A stretch of DNA of 64,000 nt from Jonesia denitrificans DSM 20603 (GTDB taxonomy: Bacteria; Actinomycetota; Actinomycetes; Actinomycetales; Cellulomonadaceae). The notes beneath the pieces are model-generated. The model saw nothing but the letters and a program-made list of their open reading frames with translations. It was not told the DNA's origin and did no database searches. The stretch covers positions 2,604,001-2,668,000 of the forward strand of contig NC_013174.1 in NCBI RefSeq assembly GCF_000024065.1, given 5' to 3'. The translations under genes and the position numbers were made by a program. Positions 25,886 through 35,469 of this stretch are shown here, piece by piece. Numbering within the stretch: position 1 is the stretch's first letter; every line of letters begins with the position of its first letter.

Positions 25886-26392
25886 GTGACGCCGCAGGAC
25901 ATCTCTTCCCCGGTCGGTTACCCCGCCCTTTGGACTCTCGTCCCCGTGCTCCTCACCGTTGCCACAATCGTGTGGCTCGCGCTCATTCCCGCCCTCACCC
26001 GGCGTCGGGTCATGGCGCGTCACGCATCACTTGTCGATGCGCACTCTACTGCCATTGCCGACCGCAGCCCCAGCACCCGGGAACTCTACCGCTCCCAGAT
26101 CATGACTCTTGCGCAACAGCACGACAACGGGCAGCTCACCGACCGTGACCTGCATCAGCAACTCTCGCTGCTCCTGCGCGACTACACCTCACTGCGGCTC
26201 GCTCTCCCCGCTGAGTCCATGACGTTAACTGACCTGCGCAACCACCCGGCAACCGGACCGGTCGCGCACGTCATTGAACGCTGCTACGCCCCCGCCTTCT
26301 CCCGGGAAGGGACCGCCCACGCACCCGACCCGCACGTCAACGCAACCCACCTCACGGTCAATGAAGCACTCCAGGTGGTGGACCACCTATGA
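25886..26392 (+). CDS. membrane protein of the MoxR/vWA cluster, DUF4381-like
   Basis: A 168-aa protein with one N-terminal helix (about 17-38) followed by a basic RRRVMARH stop and a helical soluble domain (ELYRSQIMTLAQQHDNGQLT, LLLRDYTSLRLAL). Size, topology and place between DUF58 and vWA genes match DUF4381 proteins of aerotolerance (Bat)-type operons; identification is by pattern and context. The start is GTG at 25886, with GAGGA 5 nt before it. The stop overlaps the next ATG by 4 nt. Confidence 0.65.
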   Translation: MTPQDISSPVGYPALWTLVPVLLTVATIVWLALIPALTRRRVMARHASLVDAHSTAIADRSPSTRELYRSQIMTLAQQHDNGQLTDRDLHQQLSLLLRDYTSLRLALPAESMTLTDLRNHPATGPVAHVIERCYAPAFSREGTAHAPDPHVNATHLTVNEALQVVDHL

Positions 26393-27438
26393 TCTCCACC
26401 CACACAACGACTCTGACCTGGCCCTGGGTTATCCCCCTAGCCCTCGGCCTGGCACTACTCACCATCATCGTCACCGCTGTGGTCACCCGGAAACGGCCAC
26501 CAGCACGCCCCACCACTGAATCACCCATCTGGATAGCCAACAGCGACTACCTGGAACAGCTACCATCATTCGCCAAAGAACGCCGCCGGTACCGACTCCT
26601 CCAAGCATCAGGGATCGCGGTCACCGTTGCGGCGCTCGCCGCCGTCAGCGTGGTCACAGCACAACCGTTTCGCACCACCACAGTGGATCCGCGCCTGGCC
26701 AACCGTGACATTGTGCTGTGCCTGGACGTGTCCGGGTCAATGATTGCCTACGACCAAGAAATTGTGGATTTGTTCTCCACCCTCACCGACAACTTCCAGG
26801 GCGAACGCATCGCACTGTCCGTGTTCAACTCCACTTCTCGGCTCGTGTTCCCCCTCACTGACGATTACGCACTCGTCAAAGAACAACTCACCCAAGCCAA
26901 AGAAGCACTCGACCCACGGGTGCTCACCACCACCCGGCAAGACGTCATTGACAACTACCTGTACTTCACCGCAGGTGCCAACGGGTCTCTGAACGGGTGG
27001 TCCTCCCTGATTGGTGACGGGCTCGCGAACTGTGCCCTCCTCTTTGACGAAGACCCCTACCAGGACGAAGACCGGTCCCGGTCCATTATTTTTGCCACCG
27101 ACAACGACCTCCAAGGCGAACCCATATACACCCTGCAAGACGCCACCAACCTGGCGTTATCCCGCAACATTTCCCTGATCGGGCTGTACGGTGCCGGTGG
27201 TGGGGACGCGCAAAGCGAACAAGAGTTCCGAGACATCTTCCTTGACGCAGACGGCTTGTACTTCTTCTCCGACGACCCTGACACCATCCCCGAGATCGTC
27301 GCCGACATCCAAGCACAACAAGCCGTCGCCATTGACGCCGCACCCATCATCACCACCACGAACCTGCCCGGCCCCTACCTGTGGTTCCTGGTAGCACTCA
27401 TTGCCGCATTCATCGTGCAACGGAGGATCACCGAATGA
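26389..27438 (+). CDS. vWA-domain membrane protein 1 (BatA-like)
   Basis: A 349-aa protein with two N-terminal helices (about 12-33 and 73-92), an extracytoplasmic von Willebrand A domain with an intact MIDAS (DVSGS, Asp113-Ser115-Ser117), and a C-terminal helix (about 325-343). This is the BatA/BatB layout. A MoxR ATPase is expected to act on such vWA partners in metal-dependent complex assembly. The ATG lies in the previous gene's stop, and its own stop is shared with the next ATG. Confidence 0.85.
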   Translation: MISTHTTTLTWPWVIPLALGLALLTIIVTAVVTRKRPPARPTTESPIWIANSDYLEQLPSFAKERRRYRLLQASGIAVTVAALAAVSVVTAQPFRTTTVDPRLANRDIVLCLDVSGSMIAYDQEIVDLFSTLTDNFQGERIALSVFNSTSRLVFPLTDDYALVKEQLTQAKEALDPRVLTTTRQDVIDNYLYFTAGANGSLNGWSSLIGDGLANCALLFDEDPYQDEDRSRSIIFATDNDLQGEPIYTLQDATNLALSRNISLIGLYGAGGGDAQSEQEFRDIFLDADGLYFFSDDPDTIPEIVADIQAQQAVAIDAAPIITTTNLPGPYLWFLVALIAAFIVQRRITE

Positions 27439-28433
27439 CCTTCCAACCTTTTGCACCCCTTCCTGCCCTCGCCATCACTGCAGTCCTTGTGCTGGCACTG
27501 TTTGGGTGGGCGGCGTTTCGTGACCTGAAAAGCCCTGCCACCAGCCGTGGCGAGAAAATCACCTGGGGGCGCCGCGCAGCGATTCTGGTGCTCACCCTAT
27601 TCGTGGCCACCGGCCCCTCCGTCCTCGAAGAACGCTCCGAGGTGGCCTACATCAACCTTGACGTGTACTTCGTTGTGGACCGCACCGGGTCCATGGCCGC
27701 TGAAGACTACGACGGAAACAAGCCACGCCTCACCGGTGTCCGCAACGACATGACCACCCTCATGGCTGACTTTTCAGGTGCCCGTTTCTCCATCATCAGC
27801 TTCGACTCCACCGCATCCCGCCAAATGCCACTGACCACCGACACCCGAGCGCTCAGCGGGTGGATCACCAACCTCAACCAAGAAATCACCTACTACTCTG
27901 CTGGCTCCTCACTTGACCGCGTCCGCGAGGAACTATCCATGGCATTACGCCAAGGCGCAACCCGCAACCCAGACAACCAGCGCATCGTCTACCTGTTCAC
28001 CGACGGGGAAAACACCACCGACACCGAACGACTCTCGTTCGCGCCACTCGCCCAATACGTCGACGGCGGAGCAGTCCTGGGGTACGGCACCAGCGACGGT
28101 GGGCGCATGAAAACCTACGACCCCTCCGGGTACGGCAACAGCAAGGAATACATCACCGATTGGAACTCCGGTGACCCCGCCATCTCCGTTGCTGACGCCA
28201 ACGAGATCACAGCCCTAGGTAACGAACTCGGTGTTCCCTCCACCCTCATGGATGCCCCCACCGACCTCTCCGCCTACAGCGATGGGTTCAACCCCGAACT
28301 CATTACCTCCGAAGGCCGACGCCTCGTCACGGTTCCACAACTCATCCTGTGGCCGTTCACCGCAGTCATCATGGGGCTGCTGCTATGGGAACTAACCTGG
28401 CAAACACGGCGAGCCGCCCGGAAGGTAGGATAA
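27435..28433 (+). CDS. vWA-domain membrane protein 2 (BatB-like)
   Basis: A 332-aa protein with two N-terminal helices (about 10-27 and 47-62), a vWA domain with MIDAS DRTGS (Asp82 to Ser86) and a C-terminal helix (about 300-320). It uses Thr-Gly-Ser instead of the Ser-Gly-Ser of its neighbour, which keeps metal ligands. The longest open frame starts at 27381, but the ATG at 27435 overlapping the preceding stop (ATGA) gives the expected N-terminus. Confidence 0.85.
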   Translation: MTFQPFAPLPALAITAVLVLALFGWAAFRDLKSPATSRGEKITWGRRAAILVLTLFVATGPSVLEERSEVAYINLDVYFVVDRTGSMAAEDYDGNKPRLTGVRNDMTTLMADFSGARFSIISFDSTASRQMPLTTDTRALSGWITNLNQEITYYSAGSSLDRVREELSMALRQGATRNPDNQRIVYLFTDGENTTDTERLSFAPLAQYVDGGAVLGYGTSDGGRMKTYDPSGYGNSKEYITDWNSGDPAISVADANEITALGNELGVPSTLMDAPTDLSAYSDGFNPELITSEGRRLVTVPQLILWPFTAVIMGLLLWELTWQTRRAARKVG

Positions 28434-28435
28434 CG

Positions 28436-29482
28436 ATGACATCTCCGTTCCTTCCCCCACCACCCCCCAACCCCCGCAACCACCCCGCGGTGGTCACTGA
28501 CCTGACCACGATGCGCAAAAAATGGTACCTGTGGTCCGTCCCTGGCGTCATCGCCGTGCTTGTCCTCGTCATCTACACGGTGTCCGTCCTGGTCCCCACC
28601 GCCATCGGGCGATCCGCCTACGGAAACGGACAATACAACGCAGCAGAAGAAGCCTTCCCCGCCCCTGACGGGTGGCGGCCCACAGACGAATGGATCGACT
28701 GGTACAACCACGGCACCGCAACCCTCGCAGCCGGCGGACACTCACGCGCCCTTGAGATGTTCACCCAAGCGCGCACCCACGCCCCCGCCCTCCCCGATGA
28801 CGACACCCTCAGCGCGGTGACCACCAACGATGACCTCCCACCAATCTGCCGGATCGACCACAACACAGCGCTCGCCCACGAAGCGCTCGCAGAGGCATCC
28901 AGCGCGCAAGGGATGCCCCTGTATGAAGAGTTCATGACCACACTTGACCGGCTTGCTGATGCGAACCGTAGTGAGTGGATGGACTGGGCTCCCGTACTGG
29001 AGGATCTACGGACCGCGGCAACACCCTTATTTGAGGAAGCGTTGTCCCAGTTCAACCAGGCGAAAGAGGTCCGTGCCGCGACTGCTTGCCCAGACCTCAG
29101 CGGCGCTGGTGAACGCCTTGATGAACGCATCACGGCAACTGAAGAAATCCTGGAGTACTTGCAGTCAGACCCGCCACCGCCGCCACCCGAAGAACCACCC
29201 AGCGAGGAAGAACCATCATCATCAGACTCTGATGAGGGGTCCGGTGGAGATGAGCCGCCCAGCGACGAAAGCCCTAACTCCGGTGAAGGCAACAATGAGG
29301 ACGGTGACGGCGACGGAGAAGGCGACGGCGAGGATGGTGGCGGAGACGTCCCAGCCCCACCGCAGGGTGAAGATGACCGCCAGCAGCAACTCCAAGAACG
29401 CAACGACGCCGGCCAACTCGAACGCGAAGAAACCGAAGGCTACCTAGGCGGCGGTTACGGCGGGTCCGGGAAACCGTGGTAA
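28436..29482 (+). CDS. membrane-anchored helical protein with acidic tail, last gene of the MoxR cluster
   Basis: A 348-aa protein with a Pro-rich cytoplasmic start, one helix (about 33-55), a helical, possibly TPR-like region (WYNHGTATLAAGGHSRALEMFTQ) and a very acidic Glu/Asp/Gly/Pro-rich stretch (about 245-325), ending YLGGGYGGSGKPW. It follows the second vWA gene by 2 nt with AGGA before the ATG at 28436. BatC-type TPR proteins occupy this place in other Bat operons. The last 28 bp overlap the convergent nuclease-helicase gene. Confidence 0.7.
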   Translation: MTSPFLPPPPPNPRNHPAVVTDLTTMRKKWYLWSVPGVIAVLVLVIYTVSVLVPTAIGRSAYGNGQYNAAEEAFPAPDGWRPTDEWIDWYNHGTATLAAGGHSRALEMFTQARTHAPALPDDDTLSAVTTNDDLPPICRIDHNTALAHEALAEASSAQGMPLYEEFMTTLDRLADANRSEWMDWAPVLEDLRTAATPLFEEALSQFNQAKEVRAATACPDLSGAGERLDERITATEEILEYLQSDPPPPPPEEPPSEEEPSSSDSDEGSGGDEPPSDESPNSGEGNNEDGDGDGEGDGEDGGGDVPAPPQGEDDRQQQLQERNDAGQLEREETEGYLGGGYGGSGKPW

Positions 29483-32400
29483 GGGATCGCTGAGTCCACT
29501 AACCGCAAGAACGCCCCGTGCTCCTCTAATGCGGTGATACTTCCTGGTAACGCATCGAGGAGAGCCGGGCTGTGAACAAGAAACGCGGAGTGTTGCCCCC
29601 GAGAAATGGACACGTTGATGCGGTTGCGGTTGCGCACAAAATCGATTCCCCGTGGTGCGTCATCAGCTGAAGACGCGGTCAAAGTCACAATGGCCACAGG
29701 CGCTTCTTGGCCCTGGAACTTGTCTACGGTCCCCACCCGGGTGTCTGTGTACCCGGCACGGTCCAGCGCAGCCCGTACCGTGTGAACTTGGGCGTTGTAG
29801 GGCGCGACCACAATGATGTCTTGCGCGGTCAGCGCCCTGGCAGGCACCCCATCATGCTCGCGCCACAACCTACCGCACAGGGATGCAACCAGTTGCGTGA
29901 TGGCGTGAGCTTCTTCATCACTGGCAACAACATTCCCGGTGTGCGGCACGGGCACCGAATACACACCCGGCGCCACCCCGGCAAGCGCACGTTGAGAGGT
30001 CAACGGCACAGACTGCAGTTGACCGTCGTACGACAACACCGACACCGGGTAGGTCAGATCAGGGTGCATCCGCCAGGTGTGATCAAGAAAGAACCCCCGA
30101 TGCTCGGGCACAATAGGGTGCCCCTCGACCAGCCATGACAGCGCCGACTCATTGATCGGTTCCGGGTGGGTGCCCTGGCTCACCTGCGGGAGTTGCTGGG
30201 GGTCCCCAAGCAACAACACCCGGTCCGCTGCGTGCGTGACCGCCAACGAGTTCGCCAGTGAGTATTGACCTGCTTCATCAATAACCACCACATCCCAGCC
30301 GTGTGGCGGCGCAAAATCAGGGTTCGCTAACTGCCATGCTGTTGCTCCCACCACCACCCCCTGTGTGGTGTTGTCCGCAAAGAACTGCCCAATTGTGGCT
30401 GGTGTCACCGGGACCATCCCAGCCGGAGGGTCCGTTTTCTTTGGGGTGTTCTTCGCGATGCGCCCCGCCAGTTCTGGAAACCGGCCCAGCACCGAGGTCA
30501 GCACATTATTGATGACCGCGTGAGACTGAGCCACCACCGCAATATTCCACCCCTGGTGAGCGAGGGAAGCGATCACATGGGAAGCCACAAACGTTTTCCC
30601 CGCCCCAGGCGGGCCTTGCACAGCCACCACCGCCGGACATTCACTGCGCAACGACTCAACGATCATGCGAGCCCGGTTGTGATCATCCGCGGCATCCACC
30701 CGGGACCCCAACCGCCGCAGCAACCGGACCGCCACCGAATCCGGAAGAATCGACGCATCCTCCACGTTGTCCCCTGCCGCATCCAACGCACCACACACCG
30801 ACCGGGCAAAATCCAGGAGCCGTTCATCAATAGCCGTCGTCGAAATAGGTGCCCCGGGACCAAACCCCACGGGAACATCGTCAAACCGGTCCACCCCAGC
30901 CGACACCTTCTCCGTCACCGTGACAACCACCCGCCGACGATCCCCAGGATCCGGCGTCACCTCTGTGACCAGGCACTGTGCACCATTCCACGCCCGTGAC
31001 GCAGAGTCCGCTGTTTTCAACCCCACCGGGGCGGGCGCATCGTAAATCAACACCACCTGCGCACCCACCGTCACCGGGCTCGCCGGATCATGATCACCCC
31101 ACAACGCCAAGGTCCGCGTCAACGCAGACCGCGGCGTCGGGCGCGCCCAATCCTCAACAACATCAACCCGTGACGCAACAAACGTGTCTTTGCCCGACCA
31201 CTCATCAACAGGGGCAGACAGCCTCGCGAAGTGAGCCCACCAATACTGCTTCTTCTCCCGGGCGTTATAGTCGATCCCCGCCCACGCCATCCGGGCAACC
31301 GTCAACACATCGGGTTCCGGTGCCTGCGGGTTCGTCACCCGCGCAGCCAACCACCGGTGACGCAACACCTCCACATGGTCAGCCAACCGTTGCGCCACAC
31401 CCACCGGACTGTCAGCGCTGTCATCGGGGGCATCATCAGGTGAGGTGGTCTGCGCGAGCGCGTCATCAAGCGGTTGCGCCGGACCGGCTGCCGGGTCGCT
31501 GCGCCACGCGATGCCGTGGTCATCTGCCAACTCGATAAGCCACTGGACAAGATGGTAGGTGGAGGCACAGTCATACCGGTTATACGCCTCCAACCGGGCG
31601 AGGCGCTGCTGTGCCCCCTGGTGATCACCGGCCTGAAGGGCGGCGCGCGCTTCAGCGTATTCGACAATGGAGTCACCGGCTGTGGTGACCCCGGCCCGTA
31701 ACGCGCCTAACCGGTCTGCGTAAAAAGGTTCCAGTTTTTTGATGGATAGTGACGGTTGTGAGGTGCGGATACCGCCGCGGACCACGGCGTACACATCCAC
31801 GAACACCCCGGCACGCAGGAGGTTATCAAGTTCTGCCTCGCGGGTTCCGTGCCGGGCGGCAAGTTTCGTCAAAGCGGTCGTTTCATAGGGCGCGTAGTGA
31901 TACACGTGCATGCCAGGATACTGTTCCCGTCGTTGCGTCACCCAGTCAATGAACGTGATAAACGCTGTTTTTTCTTCATCACGGGTGTGCGCCCACAGCG
32001 CATGGAATACGGGTTGACCATCGGCGTCGAGTTGGCGGGTCACCCACCCAAAAAGGTACTCCAACCCCCAGTCGCGTGACCCCGGTTCTGCGTAGAGCGG
32101 GTCGCCCTCAAAGTCGAAGAAAATGTCACCCTCATCAGGTTCACGCAGCAACCCGAACGGGCGTGTATCAACAATCCTCAGCACTCCTGGCTCTGGTGCC
32201 CCCTCCCCCTCGATAACCAGCGCGGCTTGAGCCGCGATCTTAGTCAGCGCCCGTACAGACATCCCCACCCGTGCAGCGTCCTGTGCGCTCACCTGCGCCC
32301 GGGGATCCGTTGGGTCAGGGTGTAACGCAGCGAGCGCATCGACAGTGGTGATCCCAGCAGACAGCAACCGTGCCCGATGCGAGGTGGTCACACCCATCGT

Positions 32401-33198
32401 GACCAGCACGTCACGGTTTACTGTCACCAGCGGTTCGCACTCTGTACACCGCCCGCACGTGGACACCGTCGCCGGGGGGACACCACCCTCCCACAACACC
32501 AACTCGCCTGGGGTGCGGCCCGCAAGAAGGCGTTCATACCGGGTGTGCAGCCGCCGCCACACTGGGGCGATATCGGCGACCCGGTACTGTTGCTGCACCC
32601 CAGAGCCCAGGAACAACACCCCCACGGGGGCGATCGGGAACCCCGCTGTTGTGAGCATGTCCGCGTACGCGGTGATCTGGAGAACCGCATCAGCGGATGC
32701 GGTTCGTGCAAGCTTCGCGTCACACACTGCATACAACCCATCAGGTTGTCGCACCAAAAAGTCAACACGCCCGCGAACCGACCCAACCTGCACAGGGAAC
32801 TGTTCCACCACAGCGACCCCCTGGTCCATGGCGTCGCGCACAATGCCTGTCACCGCGGTGAGGTCGTCACGTTCAGGCAACTCCCCCACCCGCAAGACCC
32901 CACCGGGGAGCCCTGGCTGCCATAAGCCGTGCTCCGCGATCAACGCAGCAATAACTTCTGCTTCGAACGCATCACCTAACGCCGACAACCGCTGCGACAT
33001 CGCATCATGGTGGGTGTCACACCCATCATCAGTGCAGTGCGCCACCGACTGCGCCCCACACGGCGGCACCCGCCACCCCAACGCCACCTCACGGCGGCGT
33101 ACGGCCCCAAACTCACACCGCGCCGCAGCAACCACCTCCGTCACTGACAACACCTGTTGAGGCAGACGACAATCCTGCGGGGCCACCGGGTCAGTCAT
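29455..33198 (-). CDS. RecB-like nuclease / RNase H-like / SF1 helicase (TM0106 family)
   Basis: A 1247-aa multi-domain DNA-processing enzyme. The N-terminal part holds a PD-(D/E)xK nuclease of RecB type: Asp146 in GRVDF, Asp160-x-Lys162 in DAKLAR and Gln174-x3-Tyr178. It is followed by a Cys-rich CGRCTEC element and a HhH-like region. The middle has an RNase H-like segment beginning FFDFEGDPLY (about 378). The C-terminal 400 residues are an SF1 helicase: GPPGAGKT, VIDEAGQ, LLGDPQQLPQ, FQGQEAPVAI and NRINVSISRG. I chose ATG 33198, with AAGGAG 8 nt upstream, over GTG 33207. The family is widespread and its physiological role is not settled; DNA repair or defence are possibilities. Confidence 0.88.
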   Translation of the reverse strand: MTDPVAPQDCRLPQQVLSVTEVVAAARCEFGAVRRREVALGWRVPPCGAQSVAHCTDDGCDTHHDAMSQRLSALGDAFEAEVIAALIAEHGLWQPGLPGGVLRVGELPERDDLTAVTGIVRDAMDQGVAVVEQFPVQVGSVRGRVDFLVRQPDGLYAVCDAKLARTASADAVLQITAYADMLTTAGFPIAPVGVLFLGSGVQQQYRVADIAPVWRRLHTRYERLLAGRTPGELVLWEGGVPPATVSTCGRCTECEPLVTVNRDVLVTMGVTTSHRARLLSAGITTVDALAALHPDPTDPRAQVSAQDAARVGMSVRALTKIAAQAALVIEGEGAPEPGVLRIVDTRPFGLLREPDEGDIFFDFEGDPLYAEPGSRDWGLEYLFGWVTRQLDADGQPVFHALWAHTRDEEKTAFITFIDWVTQRREQYPGMHVYHYAPYETTALTKLAARHGTREAELDNLLRAGVFVDVYAVVRGGIRTSQPSLSIKKLEPFYADRLGALRAGVTTAGDSIVEYAEARAALQAGDHQGAQQRLARLEAYNRYDCASTYHLVQWLIELADDHGIAWRSDPAAGPAQPLDDALAQTTSPDDAPDDSADSPVGVAQRLADHVEVLRHRWLAARVTNPQAPEPDVLTVARMAWAGIDYNAREKKQYWWAHFARLSAPVDEWSGKDTFVASRVDVVEDWARPTPRSALTRTLALWGDHDPASPVTVGAQVVLIYDAPAPVGLKTADSASRAWNGAQCLVTEVTPDPGDRRRVVVTVTEKVSAGVDRFDDVPVGFGPGAPISTTAIDERLLDFARSVCGALDAAGDNVEDASILPDSVAVRLLRRLGSRVDAADDHNRARMIVESLRSECPAVVAVQGPPGAGKTFVASHVIASLAHQGWNIAVVAQSHAVINNVLTSVLGRFPELAGRIAKNTPKKTDPPAGMVPVTPATIGQFFADNTTQGVVVGATAWQLANPDFAPPHGWDVVVIDEAGQYSLANSLAVTHAADRVLLLGDPQQLPQVSQGTHPEPINESALSWLVEGHPIVPEHRGFFLDHTWRMHPDLTYPVSVLSYDGQLQSVPLTSQRALAGVAPGVYSVPVPHTGNVVASDEEAHAITQLVASLCGRLWREHDGVPARALTAQDIIVVAPYNAQVHTVRAALDRAGYTDTRVGTVDKFQGQEAPVAIVTLTASSADDAPRGIDFVRNRNRINVSISRGQHSAFLVHSPALLDALPGSITALEEHGAFLRLVDSAIPYHGFPDPP

Positions 33199-33438
33199 TG
33201 CGTGCACTCCTTGTCACCAATGCGCACCTGACAACCGTGCGCCACCACGATTCTTACCGCACACATCCGACATCGCGCATGTCCCACACCGATCACCGAT
33301 GCGACTACCACGCCACCTCACCAGCTTGCGGTTATCCCCATGGGCACCTGAACCGCTGCCGCTGCCCGGTGCGGTCATGGAATAATCGGCGCGGCAGGCA
33401 GCACACAGCCCCACCAATGAAATGAACGGAAAACCTTT

Positions 33439-34263
33439 GTGACTGCGTTTCGCGTTGAGATGTCCAACCGGCGCCTTTACCTGTGGGCGGTCATCACCAC
33501 CGCCCTATGGGTGGGGACAGCTTACGCCCTCCACGCCTCAATGCCCCAAGTGCCAGACGGATTCTTCGCTGACCTGGCCGGTGCAGCGCCAGCAAGCCTC
33601 GCGGTGGCATGGTTCACCGGGTCCAACCGTGCCATCAAAGGAACGCAAGCCACCGGGTTCGCCACCGCGTTAGGTGTGCGCTCCACTGGGGCACGATTCG
33701 CGCCCATGCTGTGGGCCCACTTCCTCACCCTTGTCCTCATCCCTTCTGTCGTGTCTTTAGGGCTTCTCGCCGCCATTGCACCGGGACCACCAGCGTCCCT
33801 CACCGTGCCCGGCATGTGGGTGTACTCCCTCACCGGTTTCGCCCTCCTCGCTGTCGTGTGGGCACTCGCGCTCCTTGGTGGTTCCATCCCCGGAGCACCC
33901 CCTTTCGCAGGGATGCTAGGCCTGTGGGCGGCGCTCCTCCTCGTCCTTGAAACTGACATTCTCGTCCTGCGCGCCCACCCAACATTGAGCCTGAACCCAC
34001 TGCTCTACGGCTCATGCACGGTCATTGCGCTTGCAGCGCTCTGGTGCGCCTACTACGGCACCCGGTTCATGCAGCAACGCACCCTGCCCGCCCCCAACGG
34101 CGCCGCCACCGGGCGCATCATCCTCATCGCCGCTTACGTCATCACCATCATCGCGGTCATCACCATCGCATCGATCTACCAGATCCCCCGCTCGGCGTAC
34201 ACCTCAGCGAACACCACTGCCCTTCCCACGATCGAACACAGTGCACAGGAACCCACACAATGA
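33439..34263 (+). CDS. multi-pass membrane protein coupled to an ABC-like ATPase
   Basis: A 274-aa protein with about six hydrophobic segments. It resembles the permease side of ABC-2-type exporters in size and topology, but I see no diagnostic motif. It begins with GTG at 33439, with a weak GGA about 8 nt upstream. The stop overlaps the ATG of the following ATPase gene, so the two products probably form one complex. The 231-bp gap to the divergent nuclease-helicase holds its promoter. The substrate is unknown. Confidence 0.65.
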   Translation: MTAFRVEMSNRRLYLWAVITTALWVGTAYALHASMPQVPDGFFADLAGAAPASLAVAWFTGSNRAIKGTQATGFATALGVRSTGARFAPMLWAHFLTLVLIPSVVSLGLLAAIAPGPPASLTVPGMWVYSLTGFALLAVVWALALLGGSIPGAPPFAGMLGLWAALLLVLETDILVLRAHPTLSLNPLLYGSCTVIALAALWCAYYGTRFMQQRTLPAPNGAATGRIILIAAYVITIIAVITIASIYQIPRSAYTSANTTALPTIEHSAQEPTQ

Positions 34264-35072
34264 GCACGTACCTACCCACCACACCGGCAGCACCCCGCAC
34301 CGCGGACATCCACCTCACCGACATCACCTACACCGCGGACAAAACCCCCACACTCACCATCCCCCAACTCACCCTCACCCCAGGGATCACCGCAATCATC
34401 GGCCCCAAAGGAGCAGGGAAAACAGCGTTCCTCCACCTCCTCACCACCCTCACCCCCGCGGCGAGCGGCACCCTAACCATGGGCGGAACAACAGTACCCA
34501 CCACGCACAGCCCAGGAGGCGCATCGGCACACGACCTCGCCACACTGCGCGCCCACATTGGGTACGTGCCCACCTACTTTGATGTTGACCCAAACACCCC
34601 CATCCACGCACTGGCCACCTACGCCGCCTGGCTTCGCGGCTACGACGGCGACCACGCCCACACAGCAGCACGCACCGCAATCGACAACATCAACCTCACA
34701 AGCAACGCCCACAAACGGCTACCTGCCCGGCACGTACGCAAACGCAACAACGGCCACCGCGTCACCGACCACCACCCCGTCCTGCGCGCACACGTCGCCT
34801 TAGCTTTAGCCACCGCCGGGGCCCCCACCTTCCTGCTCCTGGACGACCCGGCAAGCGGCCTCACAAGCGAACCCCACCGCTCGGACTATTACGCGCTCCT
34901 GCGCCGCACCGACAGCAGAACCATCCTGTTCACCAGCACAGAACTCAACGACGCCACCCACGCCGACCGGGTCCTCATCCTCAACGACGGACACATTGTG
35001 GACGACCAATCCGCCCACCTCATCACCGGGACGTCTGAGGTCGCACAAACCACGACCCCACCCCAACGGTAA
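34260..35072 (+). CDS. ABC-transporter-like ATPase with degenerate catalytic motifs
   Basis: A 270-aa nucleotide-binding subunit. Walker A is intact (GPKGAGKT, 48-55). Other motifs deviate. The Q-loop position reads GYVPTYFD with Thr105 instead of Gln. No LSGGQ-like signature is found between 150 and 180. Walker B reads LLLDDP (193-197), with Asp196 in place of the catalytic Glu. The H-loop reads LFTSTEL with Thr227 in place of His. It may bind ATP but hydrolyse it poorly. The C-terminal DRVLILNDGHIVDD segment is still typical of ABC ATPases. Co-translation with the membrane protein (ATGA) argues that it is expressed and not a dead relic. The frame is uninterrupted. Confidence 0.8.
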   Translation: MSTYLPTTPAAPRTADIHLTDITYTADKTPTLTIPQLTLTPGITAIIGPKGAGKTAFLHLLTTLTPAASGTLTMGGTTVPTTHSPGGASAHDLATLRAHIGYVPTYFDVDPNTPIHALATYAAWLRGYDGDHAHTAARTAIDNINLTSNAHKRLPARHVRKRNNGHRVTDHHPVLRAHVALALATAGAPTFLLLDDPASGLTSEPHRSDYYALLRRTDSRTILFTSTELNDATHADRVLILNDGHIVDDQSAHLITGTSEVAQTTTPPQR

Positions 35073-35340
35073 GCAACACCATGGTGAGGGTTGTTGTCGC
35101 AAGGGTTGGGGGCTGAGCTGGAATGTTCCACCACGTTGGAGTCGTCGGCTCACTGTACGAACCATTCGTGTAACCCGCCATCATCACGAGGGTTACAACG
35201 AACGGAAGAACCCAGGTGAGTGTTCCGGTCAGCCATGTACGACTGACCAACGCGGCCGCAGCGCCAACAAGCACGGTGTCTTTCCCCTCTGCTGGTACGT
35301 CGACGTCCCTGTTCCAGCACAACCGCCCTAGGCGCCCCAC
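35023..35340 (-). CDS. possible small membrane protein (uncertain gene)
   Basis: An open frame of 105 codons, GTG start, on the minus strand in a gap that otherwise has no gene. The product has two hydrophobic segments (TWVLPFVVTLVMMAG and LTMVLLTVGVG) separated by a hydrophilic loop, and third codon positions are G/C-rich. Its 3' end overlaps the ABC gene by 50 bp on the opposite strand, and I see no good ribosome binding site. It could be a small real gene, a remnant of a larger membrane protein, or chance. Confidence 0.3.
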   Translation of the reverse strand: MGRLGRLCWNRDVDVPAEGKDTVLVGAAAALVSRTWLTGTLTWVLPFVVTLVMMAGYTNGSYSEPTTPTWWNIPAQPPTLATTTLTMVLLTVGVGSWFVRPQTSR

Positions 35341-35469
35341 CCCCTCATCTCACGTTCCCCACAAACGCACAGAGTGAAGCGCGTAACGTCTTGAAAACAG
35401 TAAGTTTCCCCCTCTCCCCTTCAGGGTTTTTTCGTCGTACAGTTAAGGGCACGCGCTCAAGGAGGAACG

